This document shows positions 33,888 through 43,195 of a stretch of 64,000 nt of DNA, piece by piece (position 1 is the stretch's first letter; every line of letters begins with the position of its first letter). This DNA is from Lithodes maja (taxonomy: Eukaryota > Arthropoda > Malacostraca > Decapoda > Lithodidae): positions 96,555 to 160,554 of the forward strand of contig JBAKBP010003101.1 of assembly GCA_037953745.1 (NCBI GenBank), read 5' to 3'. Position numbers and translations under genes: made by a program. Below the pieces are notes generated by a model. It saw only the letters and a program-made list of their open reading frames with translations. It searched no databases and had not been told where the DNA came from.

Positions 33888-34535
33888 TCCATTAGTTTTT
33901 CAGAACGCCCCAGCCAGCAATCCCTTAACGACAAACGTAATGAAGCCATAGAACTCTTAAATTCTGATCTAAATACTATCTCCAATTGGGGCAGAGAAAA
34001 CCTTGTTACCTTTAATGCTTCCAAAACCCAATTTCTCCATCTATCTACCCGTCAGGATCTCCCAGCGGACTATCCCTTATTCTTCAACAATACAAAAATC
34101 AACCCTTCATCTTCTCTCAATATTCTTGGTGTCTCTTTTTCTTCTGCTCTCATTTGGAAGGACCATATTACCAGTCTTGCTAAGGCAGCCTCCCAGAAGC
34201 TGGGTGTGCTCAACCGCCTTAGGGGGTTCTTTTCCCCAGCACAGCTTCTTGCTCTGTACAGGGGCATAGTGTGTCCTTGTATTGAGTATTGTTCACATGT
34301 GTGGGGAGCTTCCTCTCACACCGCTCTCCTAGACAAAGTTGAAAGGAAGGCCTTTCGTATCATTAACTCCCGTCCACTCACCAACTCTCTGCTTCAAACT
34401 CTGTGTGTCCAGGCATTTTGGCTCGATCGTCCCTTGATTTTGGCCCTGTCACTCTGTCAACTATGGGGGAGGCACTCGCTATAGACAATTCTGCCTTTTG
34501 CCTCCCTCAATCACATAGTAAAAAAAAAAAAAAAA
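33888..34535 (+). pseudogene. CR1/Jockey-like LINE 3' fragment inserted in RTE-like LINE
   Basis: One continuous plus frame (33894-34484) begins just after the RT catalytic box: LNTISNWGRENLVTFNASKT, then LNILGVSFSSALIWKDHIT, KLGVLNRLRGFFSPAQLLAL and PCIEYCSHVWG, ending LSLCQLWGRHSL. About 50 bp of 3' UTR and a run of 16 A residues (34518-34533) follow. The poly-A tail and 5' truncation show a retrotransposition product. Related fragments are at 1138-1290 and 2600-3323. Confidence 0.85.
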
Positions 34536-34642
34536 CAGTCCACCTCCAATACCCCTATACACGCTAGCATCCATCAGAGATTTCTTCATTCTTTCATCCA
34601 CACATATATAGGTATTATCGATCCGTGACTTACATAAGACCA

Positions 34643-34705
34643 TTAGAAAATGGGAGTCTGCAGAAAGCCGATTGGCCCAAGCAAGGCAGATCCCTGTGGA
34701 ACTTA
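34643..34705 (-). repeat. CTGCAG module (LINE 3'-end type), copy 1
   Basis: Plus strand: GGGAGTCTGCAGAAAGCCGA, TTGGCCCAAGCAAGGCAGAT, CCC. Other copies are at 44384-44425, 45298-45345 (reverse) and 52842-52920. In decapod genomes a closely similar module is common at the ends of LINE copies (from memory). Confidence 0.6.
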
Positions 34706-35506
34706 CGTTCCACCATTGTCTTATCCTTCATTGTCCACACCTTTTTCCATGTGTACCTGTGTATCATTCTGTGTCGGAAGAATGTGTTGCCTATCCACAA
34801 CCTCCTCCCCACACATACGTCCACAAGTGCACTACCATTCCCATTCACCTCTGACGGTACCCCCCAACCTCCCACCACTCCATCAACTTGCCTATCACCC
34901 ACCTTACCATTCATATCCTCAATCAGAAAATTATTTTCCATTCTTGTCAAACTGTACAGTATACAGCATACATATAAATATACAGTAGGCTATAGTGTAA
35001 AGGGAAAAAAGCACAATACAATATTATTATTGAACAGTACATTTTAGTACAGTGTACTATGCTGTAATGTACTGAGCAGGAACACTCACCGTCCCATAAG
35101 AAAGACTGGAAACAGGTTCCTACTTCACAACTTTGTGTTATGTAGGTTTGTATGTAGTGTTGCTGTAGCTCTTGATTGTTTTTCCTTGATGATTGTCTTT
35201 CCCCCCCTCTCCACACTTCACTGCCCCTTCTTCCCCTCACTCTCCTTCTCCACCTCACTCCCCTTCTCCATCTTACTGTCCTTCTCCACCTCACTGTAGA
35301 CTTAGATCTCGTAATTTGCCCATAGAATTCGGAAATTGCCTAGATATATGGACACCTGTTCGACAGACCACGTGGGCCCTCGGAGTTTTCCCCTTACATC
35401 TCGTAATTTGCCGAGATCTGCGGCGAACTTTCCGAGAGGCCGATGCCATTCCGAGAAGTGCGGGTTTCCGAGTAAAAAGAGTCCGAGATAATGGGGGTTT
35501 ACTGTA

Positions 35507-35997
35507 CAATAAAAGTGTCTTCAGTCGACGTTACTTTACATATTAGGTGAATTTACAAAACATAGCGATCGTCAAATTTCCGCAGTAAAATTTGATAGAG
35601 ATGCCAGCTGTAAACAACCTCATTGCGGTATGCAAAAAATGAAAATTTTACCATATAGGATAGGGTTCTGTCACTCTATATATGTCTATGTCTATCCATG
35701 TCACTACATTTTTGGTGGAAAGCACAATAAACCGATCCTGTTTGAAGCCCATATTTAGGCAAGTCAAATGAAGGTGACCTGGGGAGAATAGTAGCGTTGT
35801 GACTCCAATGACGTCACTCGGGCGTGTCGTGGTCATGTAATCAACTACTGTACTGCCCATACCTTTCTAATTATCTTTATACCATGGCTCAAGTCGTCCT
35901 CACTATTATGTAATGCAATACAGGGAAATGAGACTTAATACTTTCGGCCTAGTGTATAATTTTATTGGGTAGGGTACCAGTAGCTGTGGGGTATCAG
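35507..35997. other. Unassigned sequence
   Basis: No gene, RNA or repeat recognised. Confidence 0.35.
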
Positions 35998-36143
35998 GGG
36001 AGGTGTGGTGAAGTGGTAATGCCAATGTACTGGTAATCCAATGGTCCCTGGTTCAAGCCCCGAGATGTCGATAGGAAGATATTTTTGTGATCAAATTTGT
36101 GCTGTACAGAGTACAGTGCATTACCATAAAGATTGCCGACTCG

Positions 36144-36177
<34 letters not shown>

Positions 36178-36535
36178 TTCCTTGTACTGTTTGTGGATAT
36201 TCCCATATTCAAAATATGCTATAGTGGGACAATACATAGCAAGTTAAGAGGTCAACAGGTATACATTAGGGAATGTGAAAAGGATGAGCATGGGAGGTGA
36301 GACATTGGAGCATTGGCTTAGCAGTGTCAGGAGACAGAGCTAGCTCGGCGTCATAGGTCTACGAATGCAAGACCACGTTGGCGGGTTGTATCTCAAACGT
36401 TTCCGGTGTCTCACTTCTCAGTCTGGAGTAAGACTTCAGGGCTTCACGTGTTGTGTGGTTGACTGTTTAGGCTCAAAGGTTATGCCCGTGGGTAAAAAGT
36501 AGATATATATAGAACAATAAAGTTATGCCCATGTA
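35998..36535 (+). mobile_element. Long tRNA-headed SINE, copy 2
   Basis: It is homologous to 8525-9029. Head: GTGAAGTGGTAATGCCAATG, ACTGGTAATCCAATGG and B-box CTGGTTCAAGCCCC. An internal A run of about 28 nt (36145-36173) is absent from copy 1. The 3' part keeps CTCACTTCTCAGTCTGGAGT and TATAGAACAATAAAG but has no long terminal poly-A. Confidence 0.75.
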
Positions 36536-36712
36536 GTGCATGAGTCTCACAAAGGCTGACATTTATTTTAATTAACAATTAAAGGACAATACTGTATTGC
36601 CATTAGTGTAAGCTGATTTTAAGTTTTTATTGCAGGAACGACCAGGTTTCAACATTTCCGTGTCGTCGTTGGACGTGGAATCGGATGATGATGTTTAAAC
36701 ATTGGTTTGTGG

Positions 36713-37437
36713 TAGGGTAAGGTGGGGTGGATTCGCCCCGAAACGTGGTTCTTTAATAACAGCATCCAACTGAATCAGTATTCAGAAGTTTTTTTTACAT
36801 AACTATTACATTCAGGCCTTCCTGCACACGTTCATATCATTTTTATGTGAATAAACAAAACATAAAGGTTTGTAATGGGGTGGCGAAAAAAGTTAATCGC
36901 GCGGCGGATCCACCCCATAGTGAGGGCTGAAATCACCGCTGCCATATATTATCAATGATTTCATCCTGCCGCGGCGATTTTACCGCCAATTACTCTGCAA
37001 AAGTAACAATTAAGATGTTTTATTATGATATTGATATAATCCAAGTATTTTTGTATAAAACTGTAGACCTAGGAGTATTATAAAATTATAAATTATATAA
37101 TTATAAATTCTTGCCTGAAACAAAGAGAAAGAGAGTTAGTTTCCACTTAGACATCATAAACAACCATCTTGTAACACAGGTGGGAGAGGTAAGGTCGCCG
37201 CCACGAAAAATGCTTACGACCGCTTACATATTTTTCAGGTTGTAAAATTAGGAAAAAATATTTGTCTTCGTTAAATAAATGACAACTATGCATGTTTCTG
37301 TTCTATCATCATCTACACGTACTATAAACATACCTAGAATCAATTCCATACATATTTGGATTTATGACCAATTTTTTTGGACAAGTATCTACGGTCGGCG
37401 AATCCACCCCAAGGCGATTCCACCCCGCCTTACCCTA
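36713..37437. mobile_element. TA-flanked MITE with GGGTAAGG ends
   Basis: TA at 36713-36714 and 37436-37437 flank ends GGGTAAGGTGGGGTGGATTC and, in reverse complement, GGGTAAGGCGGGGTGGAATC. The flanking CATTGGTTTGTGG and ATAATTATGTTTATTTTAAT are found joined at 37548-37600 (with a short spacer), which shows the empty arrangement. A TA duplication suggests a Tc1/mariner-type element. No coding frame. Confidence 0.75.
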
Positions 37438-37794
37438 CTGTGAATATAATTATGTTTATTTTAATTCATAGTAAATGTTAATTACTTATCGATATTTTAG
37501 GAGATTTTTTTAAAAAATATTGGTATTTTATTTAAATAGTTTAACGAAAAACATTGGTTTGTGGTACCGAAAACATAATTATGTTTATTTTAATTCATCA
37601 TTTGAAAAATATCAATTAGTTTAGCCTAAGCAGAATGTTATTTTTATTATTATTTTCTACAGTAAACCCTCGCTATCTCGGACTAATTGGGGGGAGACCA
37701 CTTACGAGATGTCCAAAGTCCGACTTATGTCCGACTTAAGAGAGGGAAAATTCCGAATTAGAAGAGGAAAGTCCGCATCACCAGAGATTTTTGT

Positions 37795-38450
37795 TTTTTG
37801 TTTTCATATCTATCTATTTAATGCATCTATCTCCCTTATACATATATATAACTATGTCTTATTTGGTCTTTTTTAATCTATGAATCAATTCTAATACGAT
37901 GGAATTGAAAACAATATTACCCTTCTAACACACAAATAATAAAATGAAAAAGAGAGTAAATAAAAATTTCTCCTTTGTCTTTCAGAAACATAAGTCCGTC
38001 TCGTATATGTTAGTATTTTATTGCTTGCTCGCCCCTAGCCACTCTCTCTCCATATATTTATCTCTCTAATGCATCTAACTACCTCCCTTATACATTAACA
38101 TAACTATGTCTTATTTGGACTTTTTGTAATCTATAAATCATTTCTAATGCGATGGAATCGAAAAGAATATTATCCTTCTAGCACACAAATAATAACATGA
38201 AAAAGAGAGTCAATATAAAAGTCTCCTTTGTCTTTTCAGAACCAATTAAGTCAGTCTCATAAGAGTTCGTGTTTATCGCTCTCCCCCTCTGCAACTCTCT
38301 CTTTCTATCTATCTAATGCATCTACGTAACTCCCTTATACATTAACATAACTATGTCTTATTTGGACTTTTTGTATTCTTTAAATAATTTATAATGCAAT
38401 GGAATTGAAAAATATAATATCCTTCCAGCACATAGATAAACAATACATAA
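37795..38450 (+). repeat. Tandem repeat, ~250-bp unit, about 2.6 copies
   Basis: The landmark AACTATGTCTTATTTGG recurs at about 37849, 38102 and 38350, giving spacings near 250 bp. CTAATGCATCTA and TCTCCTTTGTCTTTC recur at the same spacing. It is AT-rich with no coding frame. Confidence 0.8.
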
Positions 38451-38761
38451 TATTTCAACCCCTCTTGCTGTGTGAGGCGCCGAGGTTCAGGGACCGAAGA
38501 TTTACGTTTGATAGATTTTTTTTTTTCCCACGATATACACAAAATGACATGTAACATGTTTTTAATTGACATTTGTGTCGTTTTTGCTGATTATGAGTTG
38601 GTGGAAAAAAAATATCTTTAATTTCATCATATCGGAAATGATTCACAGATTATATAGAGACCAAGTAACATACACTTTTAAGTGTGTTCAATAGTTTGCA
38701 TTATCAATAGGGTGTAGCACAAGGCTTATCAACATCATCATAGTAACGGGGTCGGGGTTGA

Positions 38762-39119
38762 GGCCGGGACGCATATAGCCCAACTGTATTATGGTTCGGC
38801 ACCACTGGCGAGAACGGTTCCGCGCGGCCTATTTAATGGCTAACTCAGCTAAACTCGCGCATATTTTACCTTACCGTATGGCGCGGCAAAGAGAAGACAG
38901 AATGAGACCACAGTTTTAAATCCTAACCTAACCTAAAGGTTAGGTTAGGTTAGGTTAGGATTTAAAACTGTGGTCTCATTCTGTCTTCTCTTTGCCGCAC
39001 CATACGGTACGGTAAAATATGCACGAGTTTAGCTGAGTTAGCCATTAAATAGGCCGCGCGGAACCGTTCTCACCAGTGGTGCCGAACCATAATACAGTTG
39101 GGCTATATGCGGCCGGGAT
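38762..39119. mobile_element. Foldback (near-perfect palindrome) element with TTAGG centre
   Basis: Arms of about 170 bp (38771-38935 and 38945-39110) are almost exact reverse complements, from GCATATAGCCCAACTGTATT to ATTTTAAATCCTAACCTAAC. The centre is TAACCTAACCTAAAGGTTAGG, an inverted pair of telomere-type repeats. GGCCGGGA at 38762-38769 and 39111-39118 is a candidate 8-bp target duplication. The transcript would fold into one long hairpin. Confidence 0.8.
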
Positions 39120-39810
39120 GGGGAGGGGAGGGGATGGAGTAGGCCTACAGCGCGTTTTTTTTTTTTTTTTTAAATGTGAAATTTATCATATTAATGACAA
39201 ATACTACCCTTATTATGTTTTCAGGGATAGTACAGCACATAGTAATTAATATTGGCACAATAATTAAAAGGCACAAGCTTCAATTCATCCTAAAATCACT
39301 TAAAACCGAGTGATAGAACATTGTAAACCGGACACAAATCCCGTCCAACTCGGAAATTGCCGAGATATACAGGGACATCTCCGAGAGGCCTATGCCATTC
39401 CGAGAAGTGCGGGTTTCCGACAATTAGAGGTCCGAAATGGCGAGGGGTTACTGTATTCCTTCTATAACAATATAATTTTGTATTCTAACCTCGTCCATGC
39501 GTATGAATAGATTGAAATTCCTCCTTTTCTACTTGGTGATGCGGTATTTTTTGTATAATTTGGTCAACTGGTAATTTTGTTTAATATTTAATTTATTATT
39601 TGAACTTGTTACGCGGTAATTCATATTCTTAATTGTGGATTGTACGGTCGCTCTAGTTGTCACGAGAGTAGATTCTTTCCTCTTGGATTATACGGTGGTG
39701 TAGTTGTCACATGATTAGATCCTTTCCATTTGGATTATACGGTCGCTCTGATTACACCTTATATACTTGAATAAGTGTACTGTATGTAGGTACAGTATAT
39801 ATATATATAT

Positions 39811-40434
39811 AGGTTTAAATTATGTAAGGAGATACCCCTACTTTATTTGATAGTTGTTGTTGTTGTTGTTGTTGTTCTTCCCAAAGCTGCCTGGCCGAAC
39901 AGCCCCAAGGCCCCGAGCAAGGCCAAGGCCATAACTGAGCGCCCCCACAGAACCCTCCCTGCCGACCACAATAAAGCCTGGGTGACCGAAGCCACTCCAT
40001 GGCGGGGAGCTGAGGAGGGTGCAAAAACGCCCGGGAAACCAAAGCCCCACCCAAGGCCCTGTGCCCCTCAGCAATTATGAAGAGAAAGTTGAGGGACAAA
40101 CGAAAAATGTGAAGCTTTGGCTTCCAATCTTGGTAGATTGGGAGGTCAATCCACGGAAGAGACGCCGTCACTTGAGATCTAGAAAATATATAAGTAAAAG
40201 GAACAGTCAGAGTAAGCTATGGGTATGGCAGAGTTCGCTCAGTTCTCATTCTGATAGACCAGCCCATTACTTAATTACTTATCGATATTTTAGGAGATTT
40301 TTGACAAAAAACATATAAATAATTAATAAGCATGGTGTAATGTTATTAAAATCTCTTAAAATATCGATAAGTAATTAACATTTACTATAAAATAAAGTAG
40401 GGGTATCTCCTTACATAATTGAAACCTATATACT
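39811..40434. repeat. Inverted repeat interrupted by a SINE
   Basis: TTATGTAAGGAGATACCCCT on the left is matched by AGGGGTATCTCCTTACATAA at 40400-40421. The inner arms are TTAATTACTTATCGATATTT (about 40270) and its complement near 40355-40385. Without the SINE at 39850-40268 the left arm would be continuous. The fragment AATGTTAATTACTTATCGAT also occurs at 37474-37493. Confidence 0.7.
39850..40268 (-). mobile_element. SINE with (AAC)n tail, long form
   Basis: Minus strand: starts GGGCTGGTCTATCAGAATGA, shares ~135 bp with 29547-29708, and continues with about 220 bp of GC-rich sequence absent from that copy. It ends GGGGCTGTTCGGCCAGGCAG, CTTTGGGAAGAAC and eight AAC units. The 3' end equals that of the LINE family at 18506-19933, indicating shared reverse-transcription machinery. 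No target duplication is obvious. Confidence 0.75.
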
Positions 40435-40784
40435 ATTATATATACTCATATGACTTCTTTTCCTATAAGAGCAAGACAGCTTAGTCATATTCATAATGCA
40501 ATGTTATTAAAATTCATAATACACCAATTATGTATAAGCATTTCTTACTTTTTATAGACTTATTAATCATTATAACTGTTCTCCAATTCTATTCACGAGA
40601 ATTACTCAAATAATTAATTACAAACATTATAAGTTTGGTTCAATTAACTCACTTATTTCTCTAGAGATAACATTTTCAGGACAGTCGGTAGTTGCTTATC
40701 TTGTTTCATTTTTCATTTTTCTAACTCAGTTATATACAGATCAGATATTCATTTTAACACATATATAATATGTATTTAGATAGT
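40435..40784. other. AT-rich sequence, possibly more mitochondrial insertion
   Basis: No gene recognised. It directly precedes the cytb-like segment, so it may be a diverged part of the same mitochondrial insertion, but I could not match it to a mitochondrial gene. Confidence 0.35.
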
Positions 40785-40945
40785 TATTCAGCTAACATGA
40801 ATTGGTGCTATACCCGTAGAAGAGCCTTATATTCTAACAGGGCAAATTTTAACTTTTATATTTTTCATATCATATTTTAAATCCACTAATTCTTCGGTGG
40901 TGAGATAGAAAAAATAGTTTAGATATTTTATAAATAATTAGCAGC
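40785..40945 (+). pseudogene. cytb: Nuclear mitochondrial fragment: end of cytochrome b
   Basis: Translated with the invertebrate mitochondrial code, 40792-40890 gives LTWIGAIPVEEPYILTGQ, then LTFIFF. After a 1-nt slip, NPLILRWWD follows. These are the hallmark C-terminal residues of arthropod cytochrome b (TWIG...PVE.PYI.TGQ and NPL...WWD). Two conserved Trp positions are encoded by TGA (40798-40800 and 40901-40903), a stop in the nuclear code. The slip near 40880 shows it is non-functional. It is therefore a mitochondrial insertion in the nuclear genome rather than a gene. Confidence 0.8.
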
Positions 40946-41011
40946 AATGTATTAATATTTTTAATTTTATTATAATATCAAATTAAATTATATTGAGCAT
41001 AATTATTTAGT

Positions 41012-41482
41012 TTAACCCTCCTGGCCCGGGCAGCATGTTAAAATGACACCGCGGCAGATGGGCAGGAACCCGGGTGTCCTGTTAAATCCGTAAGCTTGAA
41101 AGCCTATTCAGCTTGGTCTGAACGCCGTGCGTCCGACGCATGTAAACAAAGCCGATCGTTGCGTCATCGCACCTCCGAAAACAATAAGGAGACGTCGGAT
41201 CAATGTTATTGTTGTGACGTCAGACGAAATTAGTGTCTGAAAAGCTCCGATATTGTCAACATTGCGTCAAAATTCGCTCCACTGAAATCGTCATCACAAC
41301 TGAACCAGTTGACTTGCAGAGCTTTACTCAACGCCAGTCTACAGATTGGAATCCGCACTACGTTTATAGAAATTTCTAGCAGTTAAAATAACAAAGATAC
41401 GGTAGCCTAGGCCTAGACGTTTTTCGGCCAGATCGCCCGGATACGACCTCCGTCCTTTGGAAAGGTAGCCCGGGTCACGAGG
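41012..41482. mobile_element. Possible TTAA MITE within mitochondrial insertion
   Basis: TTAA at 41012-41015 is followed by CCCTCCTGGCCCGGGCAGC. The right end, in reverse complement, is CCTCGTGACCCGGGCTACC, an imperfect inverted repeat. The right flank is TATA, so the TTAA duplication is not confirmed. The element is GC-richer than the AT-rich sequence on both sides, which supports a foreign insertion. Confidence 0.5.
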
Positions 41483-41522
41483 TATATATAAAACAAGTGT
41501 TTTGAAAAAATTAAATAAGTTA

Positions 41523-41800
41523 ATAATACTTAATATGGAACGTATGGAACGTATGGAAAGCGAGAGAATGACTAAGAGGGTGTACGAGAGCGAGGTGGAG
41601 GGACAGAGGGGGAGAGGTAGACCGAATATGAGGTGGAAGGATGGAGTGAGGAACTACATGAATGAAGGCGGTGCTGGTTGGGGGGAGGGGCGTCGACTGA
41701 CTGGGGACAGAGGTGCATGGGGGCGGTTCGTTCGTGGCCACACCTTCGGGGATCACGGCGTCAGGCAATAGATAGATAGATAGATAGAATAATACTTAAT
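41523..41800 (+). mobile_element. 5'-truncated RTE-like LINE with 13-bp target duplication
   Basis: AATAATACTTAAT is repeated exactly at 41523-41535 and 41788-41800. The 252-bp insert holds the last ~75 codons of the RTE-like element (MESERMTKRVYESEVEG, then RPNMRWKDGVRNYMNEGG, ending GDHGVRQ at 41768) and a GATAGATAGATAGATAG tail. It matches the end of the LINE at 31605-34960 in detail. The exact duplication and microsatellite tail document target-primed insertion, here into AT-rich mitochondrial-like sequence. Confidence 0.9.
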
Positions 41801-41875
41801 AATTAAAATTACAATTTAATATTAGGCTAATAACATAGTTAACATTAACCTTATTCTATAAGGTAGTTTACAAAA

Positions 41876-41942
41876 GATAAAATGGCTGAGGTTTAAGCGT
41901 TAGATTGTAAATCTAATTACGAATTATTATATTTCTTTTATT
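41876..41942 (+). pseudogene. trnY: Mitochondrial-type tRNA-Tyr(GTA) in nuclear insertion
   Basis: A 67-nt cloverleaf-like stretch. Acceptor strands are GATAAAA / TTTTATT (6 of 7 pairs). The D-arm is GCTGAGGTTTAAGC. The anticodon arm is TTAGA-TTGTAAA-TCTAA with anticodon GTA at 41907-41909, and the T-arm is AT-rich. Size and base composition are typical of arthropod mitochondrial tRNA-Tyr. It lies about 950 bp from the cytb segment, separated by two insertions. Confidence 0.65.
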
Positions 41943-41944
41943 AT

Positions 41945-41945
<1 letters not shown>

Positions 41946-42013
<68 letters not shown>
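41946..42013 (+). repeat. (TA)n microsatellite
   Basis: About 66 bp of uninterrupted TA alternation. Confidence 0.95.
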
Positions 42014-42014
<1 letters not shown>

Positions 42015-42190
42015 CTTTAAAAATTACTAAAATGTAAGATAATAAAAGTGGTCCACTCACATATTATATATGTGTTAAAATTAATATCTGTTCTGTATGT
42101 AAAACACTTTCATCCACTATTAGCCATTGTGTAGAAATCCAGGTTTTATATTATCAAATGTTGTACATAATGAAGTAGCAGATCTACTAT

Positions 42191-43195
42191 TAGTGGGGCA
42201 GCTTAGTGGCAGAATTTGTGGGAATTGTGCATTACGTGATCAAAGTATCAAAATTGGCACACGCAATTAATCAAATACCCGGTAGTCAATATAATCAAAA
42301 TTAGATATTGGGCCATCATAGGGTTACTCTACATTGGCTTTGGCAGCCCCCTTTCAACTAATTTCCATAAGAGTTCTTAAGCACTGATATTTGCCCCAAA
42401 CTGTATACCATGATAGAGATGTCAAACTAGTTTCAAATTACTCATCTGGACATGGGTAACAACATATATTACTCATCTGGACATGGGTAACAACATATAT
42501 TACTCATCAGGACATGGGTAACAACATATATTACTCATCTGGACATGGGTAACAACATATATTACTCATCTGGACATGGGTAACAACATATATTACTCAT
42601 CTGGACATGGGTAACAACATATATTACTCATCTGGACATGGGTAACAACATATATTACTCATCTGGACATGGGTAACAACATATATTACTCATCTGGACA
42701 TGGGTAACAACATATATTACTCATCTGGACATGGGTAACAACATATATTACTCATCTGGACATGGGTAACAACATATATTCAGACATTGTTTAGCTAATG
42801 TTGACTGTTTGATTAGTACAGTCTGCTGTAGTCTATCGCACAAATTGGTAACAAAGTGGCCATTTGCCACTAATTTGTTGAACTACAGGGACCAGTACAA
42901 GTCAAACGGTCAACATTAGCCAAACATTGTCTGAATTAATTATGTTGTTACCCATGTCCATACGCGTCATTTGAGACTAGTTTGACATCTCTATCATGGT
43001 ATACAGTTTGGGGCAAAAATTAATGCTTAAGAACTCTTATGGAAAGCAATTGAAAGGGGGCTGCCACAGGTATCAGGGACTGAATTTGAGATGGCCCAAT
43101 ATCCAAATCTGTTCATAATAGGATAGTCTACTGGTGTGCCAAATTTGGTGCTTTCCTCACAAAATGCACAATTGTTATGCTAAGTTGCCCCACTA
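42191..43195. mobile_element. 1-kb long-inverted-repeat element, TA-flanked
   Basis: TA at 42191-42192 and 43194-43195 flank ends GTGGGGCAGCTTAG and, in reverse complement, GTGGGGCAACTTAG. The arms extend inwards over about 240 bp each with indels: GATATTGGGCCATC, AAGAGTTCTTAAGC, AACTGTATACCATGATAGAG and TGTCAAACTAGT. The left arm carries the 31-bp minisatellite and the right arm only one related unit. No coding frame. Confidence 0.8.
42440..42780 (+). repeat. 31-bp minisatellite, 11 units
   Basis: The unit starts ACTCATCTGGACATGGGTAA and ends CAACATATATT. Eleven units lie in exact register, with one substitution seen (CATCAGG in the third unit). It is at the inner edge of the left arm of the 42191-43195 element. 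Confidence 0.95.

Larger units (their letters stand above)
31605..34960 (-). pseudogene. RTE-like LINE, endonuclease to C-terminus, interrupted
   Basis: From high to low coordinates: an endonuclease fragment with IEDMNGKVGDRQVDGVVG and IGNTFFRHRMIHRYTW (34950-34730); YICVDERMKKSLMDASVYRG (about 34610-34545); SDHYVVVAKVRI (about 33875-33840); a charged linker; GKAPGTDGECVGK (33110); KTGIIVPLYKGKGE (about 32960); and RT (32893-31862) with FMDLEKAYDRVDR, VGLKQGCVMSPWLF and FADDTILM (FADD codons 32416-32405), then LTYGSEAWT. A Trp codon has become TAG at 31862-31864, and the C-terminal tail continues in frame to 31628 (GDHGVRQ). The 3' end has a short GATA-like tail. A plus-strand LINE (33888-34535) and a CTGCAG module (34643-34705) interrupt it. 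Confidence 0.85.
31410..35506. mobile_element. pogo/Tigger-like MITE split by LINE insertions
   Basis: The left end (TA 31410-31411, then CAGTAAACCCTCGTTATCTC) with its subterminal CCGAGATGTCCGAAGTCCG is separated from the matching right end (reverse complement CAGTAAACCCCCATTATCTC, TA 35505-35506) by about 3.7 kb. The copy at 12813-13278 shows the unsplit length of 462 bp. The inserted material is mainly the RTE-like LINE at 31605-34960. Confidence 0.7.
37658..39455. mobile_element. pogo/Tigger-like MITE with tandem repeat and foldback inside
   Basis: TA at 37658-37659 and 39454-39455. Ends CAGTAAACCCTCGCTATCTC and, in reverse complement, CAGTAACCCCTCGCCATTTC. The right portion (39165-39440) matches 12970-13265 closely, including TGAAATTTATCATATTAATG. 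The extra 1.3 kb consists of the tandem repeat at 37795-38450 and the foldback element at 38762-39119. Confidence 0.75.

Noticed and set aside
39838..40171. Gly/Trp-rich frames of 78 and 118 codons
   Set aside because: They lie in the GC-rich body of a SINE and begin or end in the GTT repeat; no domain.
42440..42780. CRISPR-like array of 31-bp repeats
   Set aside because: Units are directly adjacent with no spacers, the genome is eukaryotic, and the array sits in a transposon arm.
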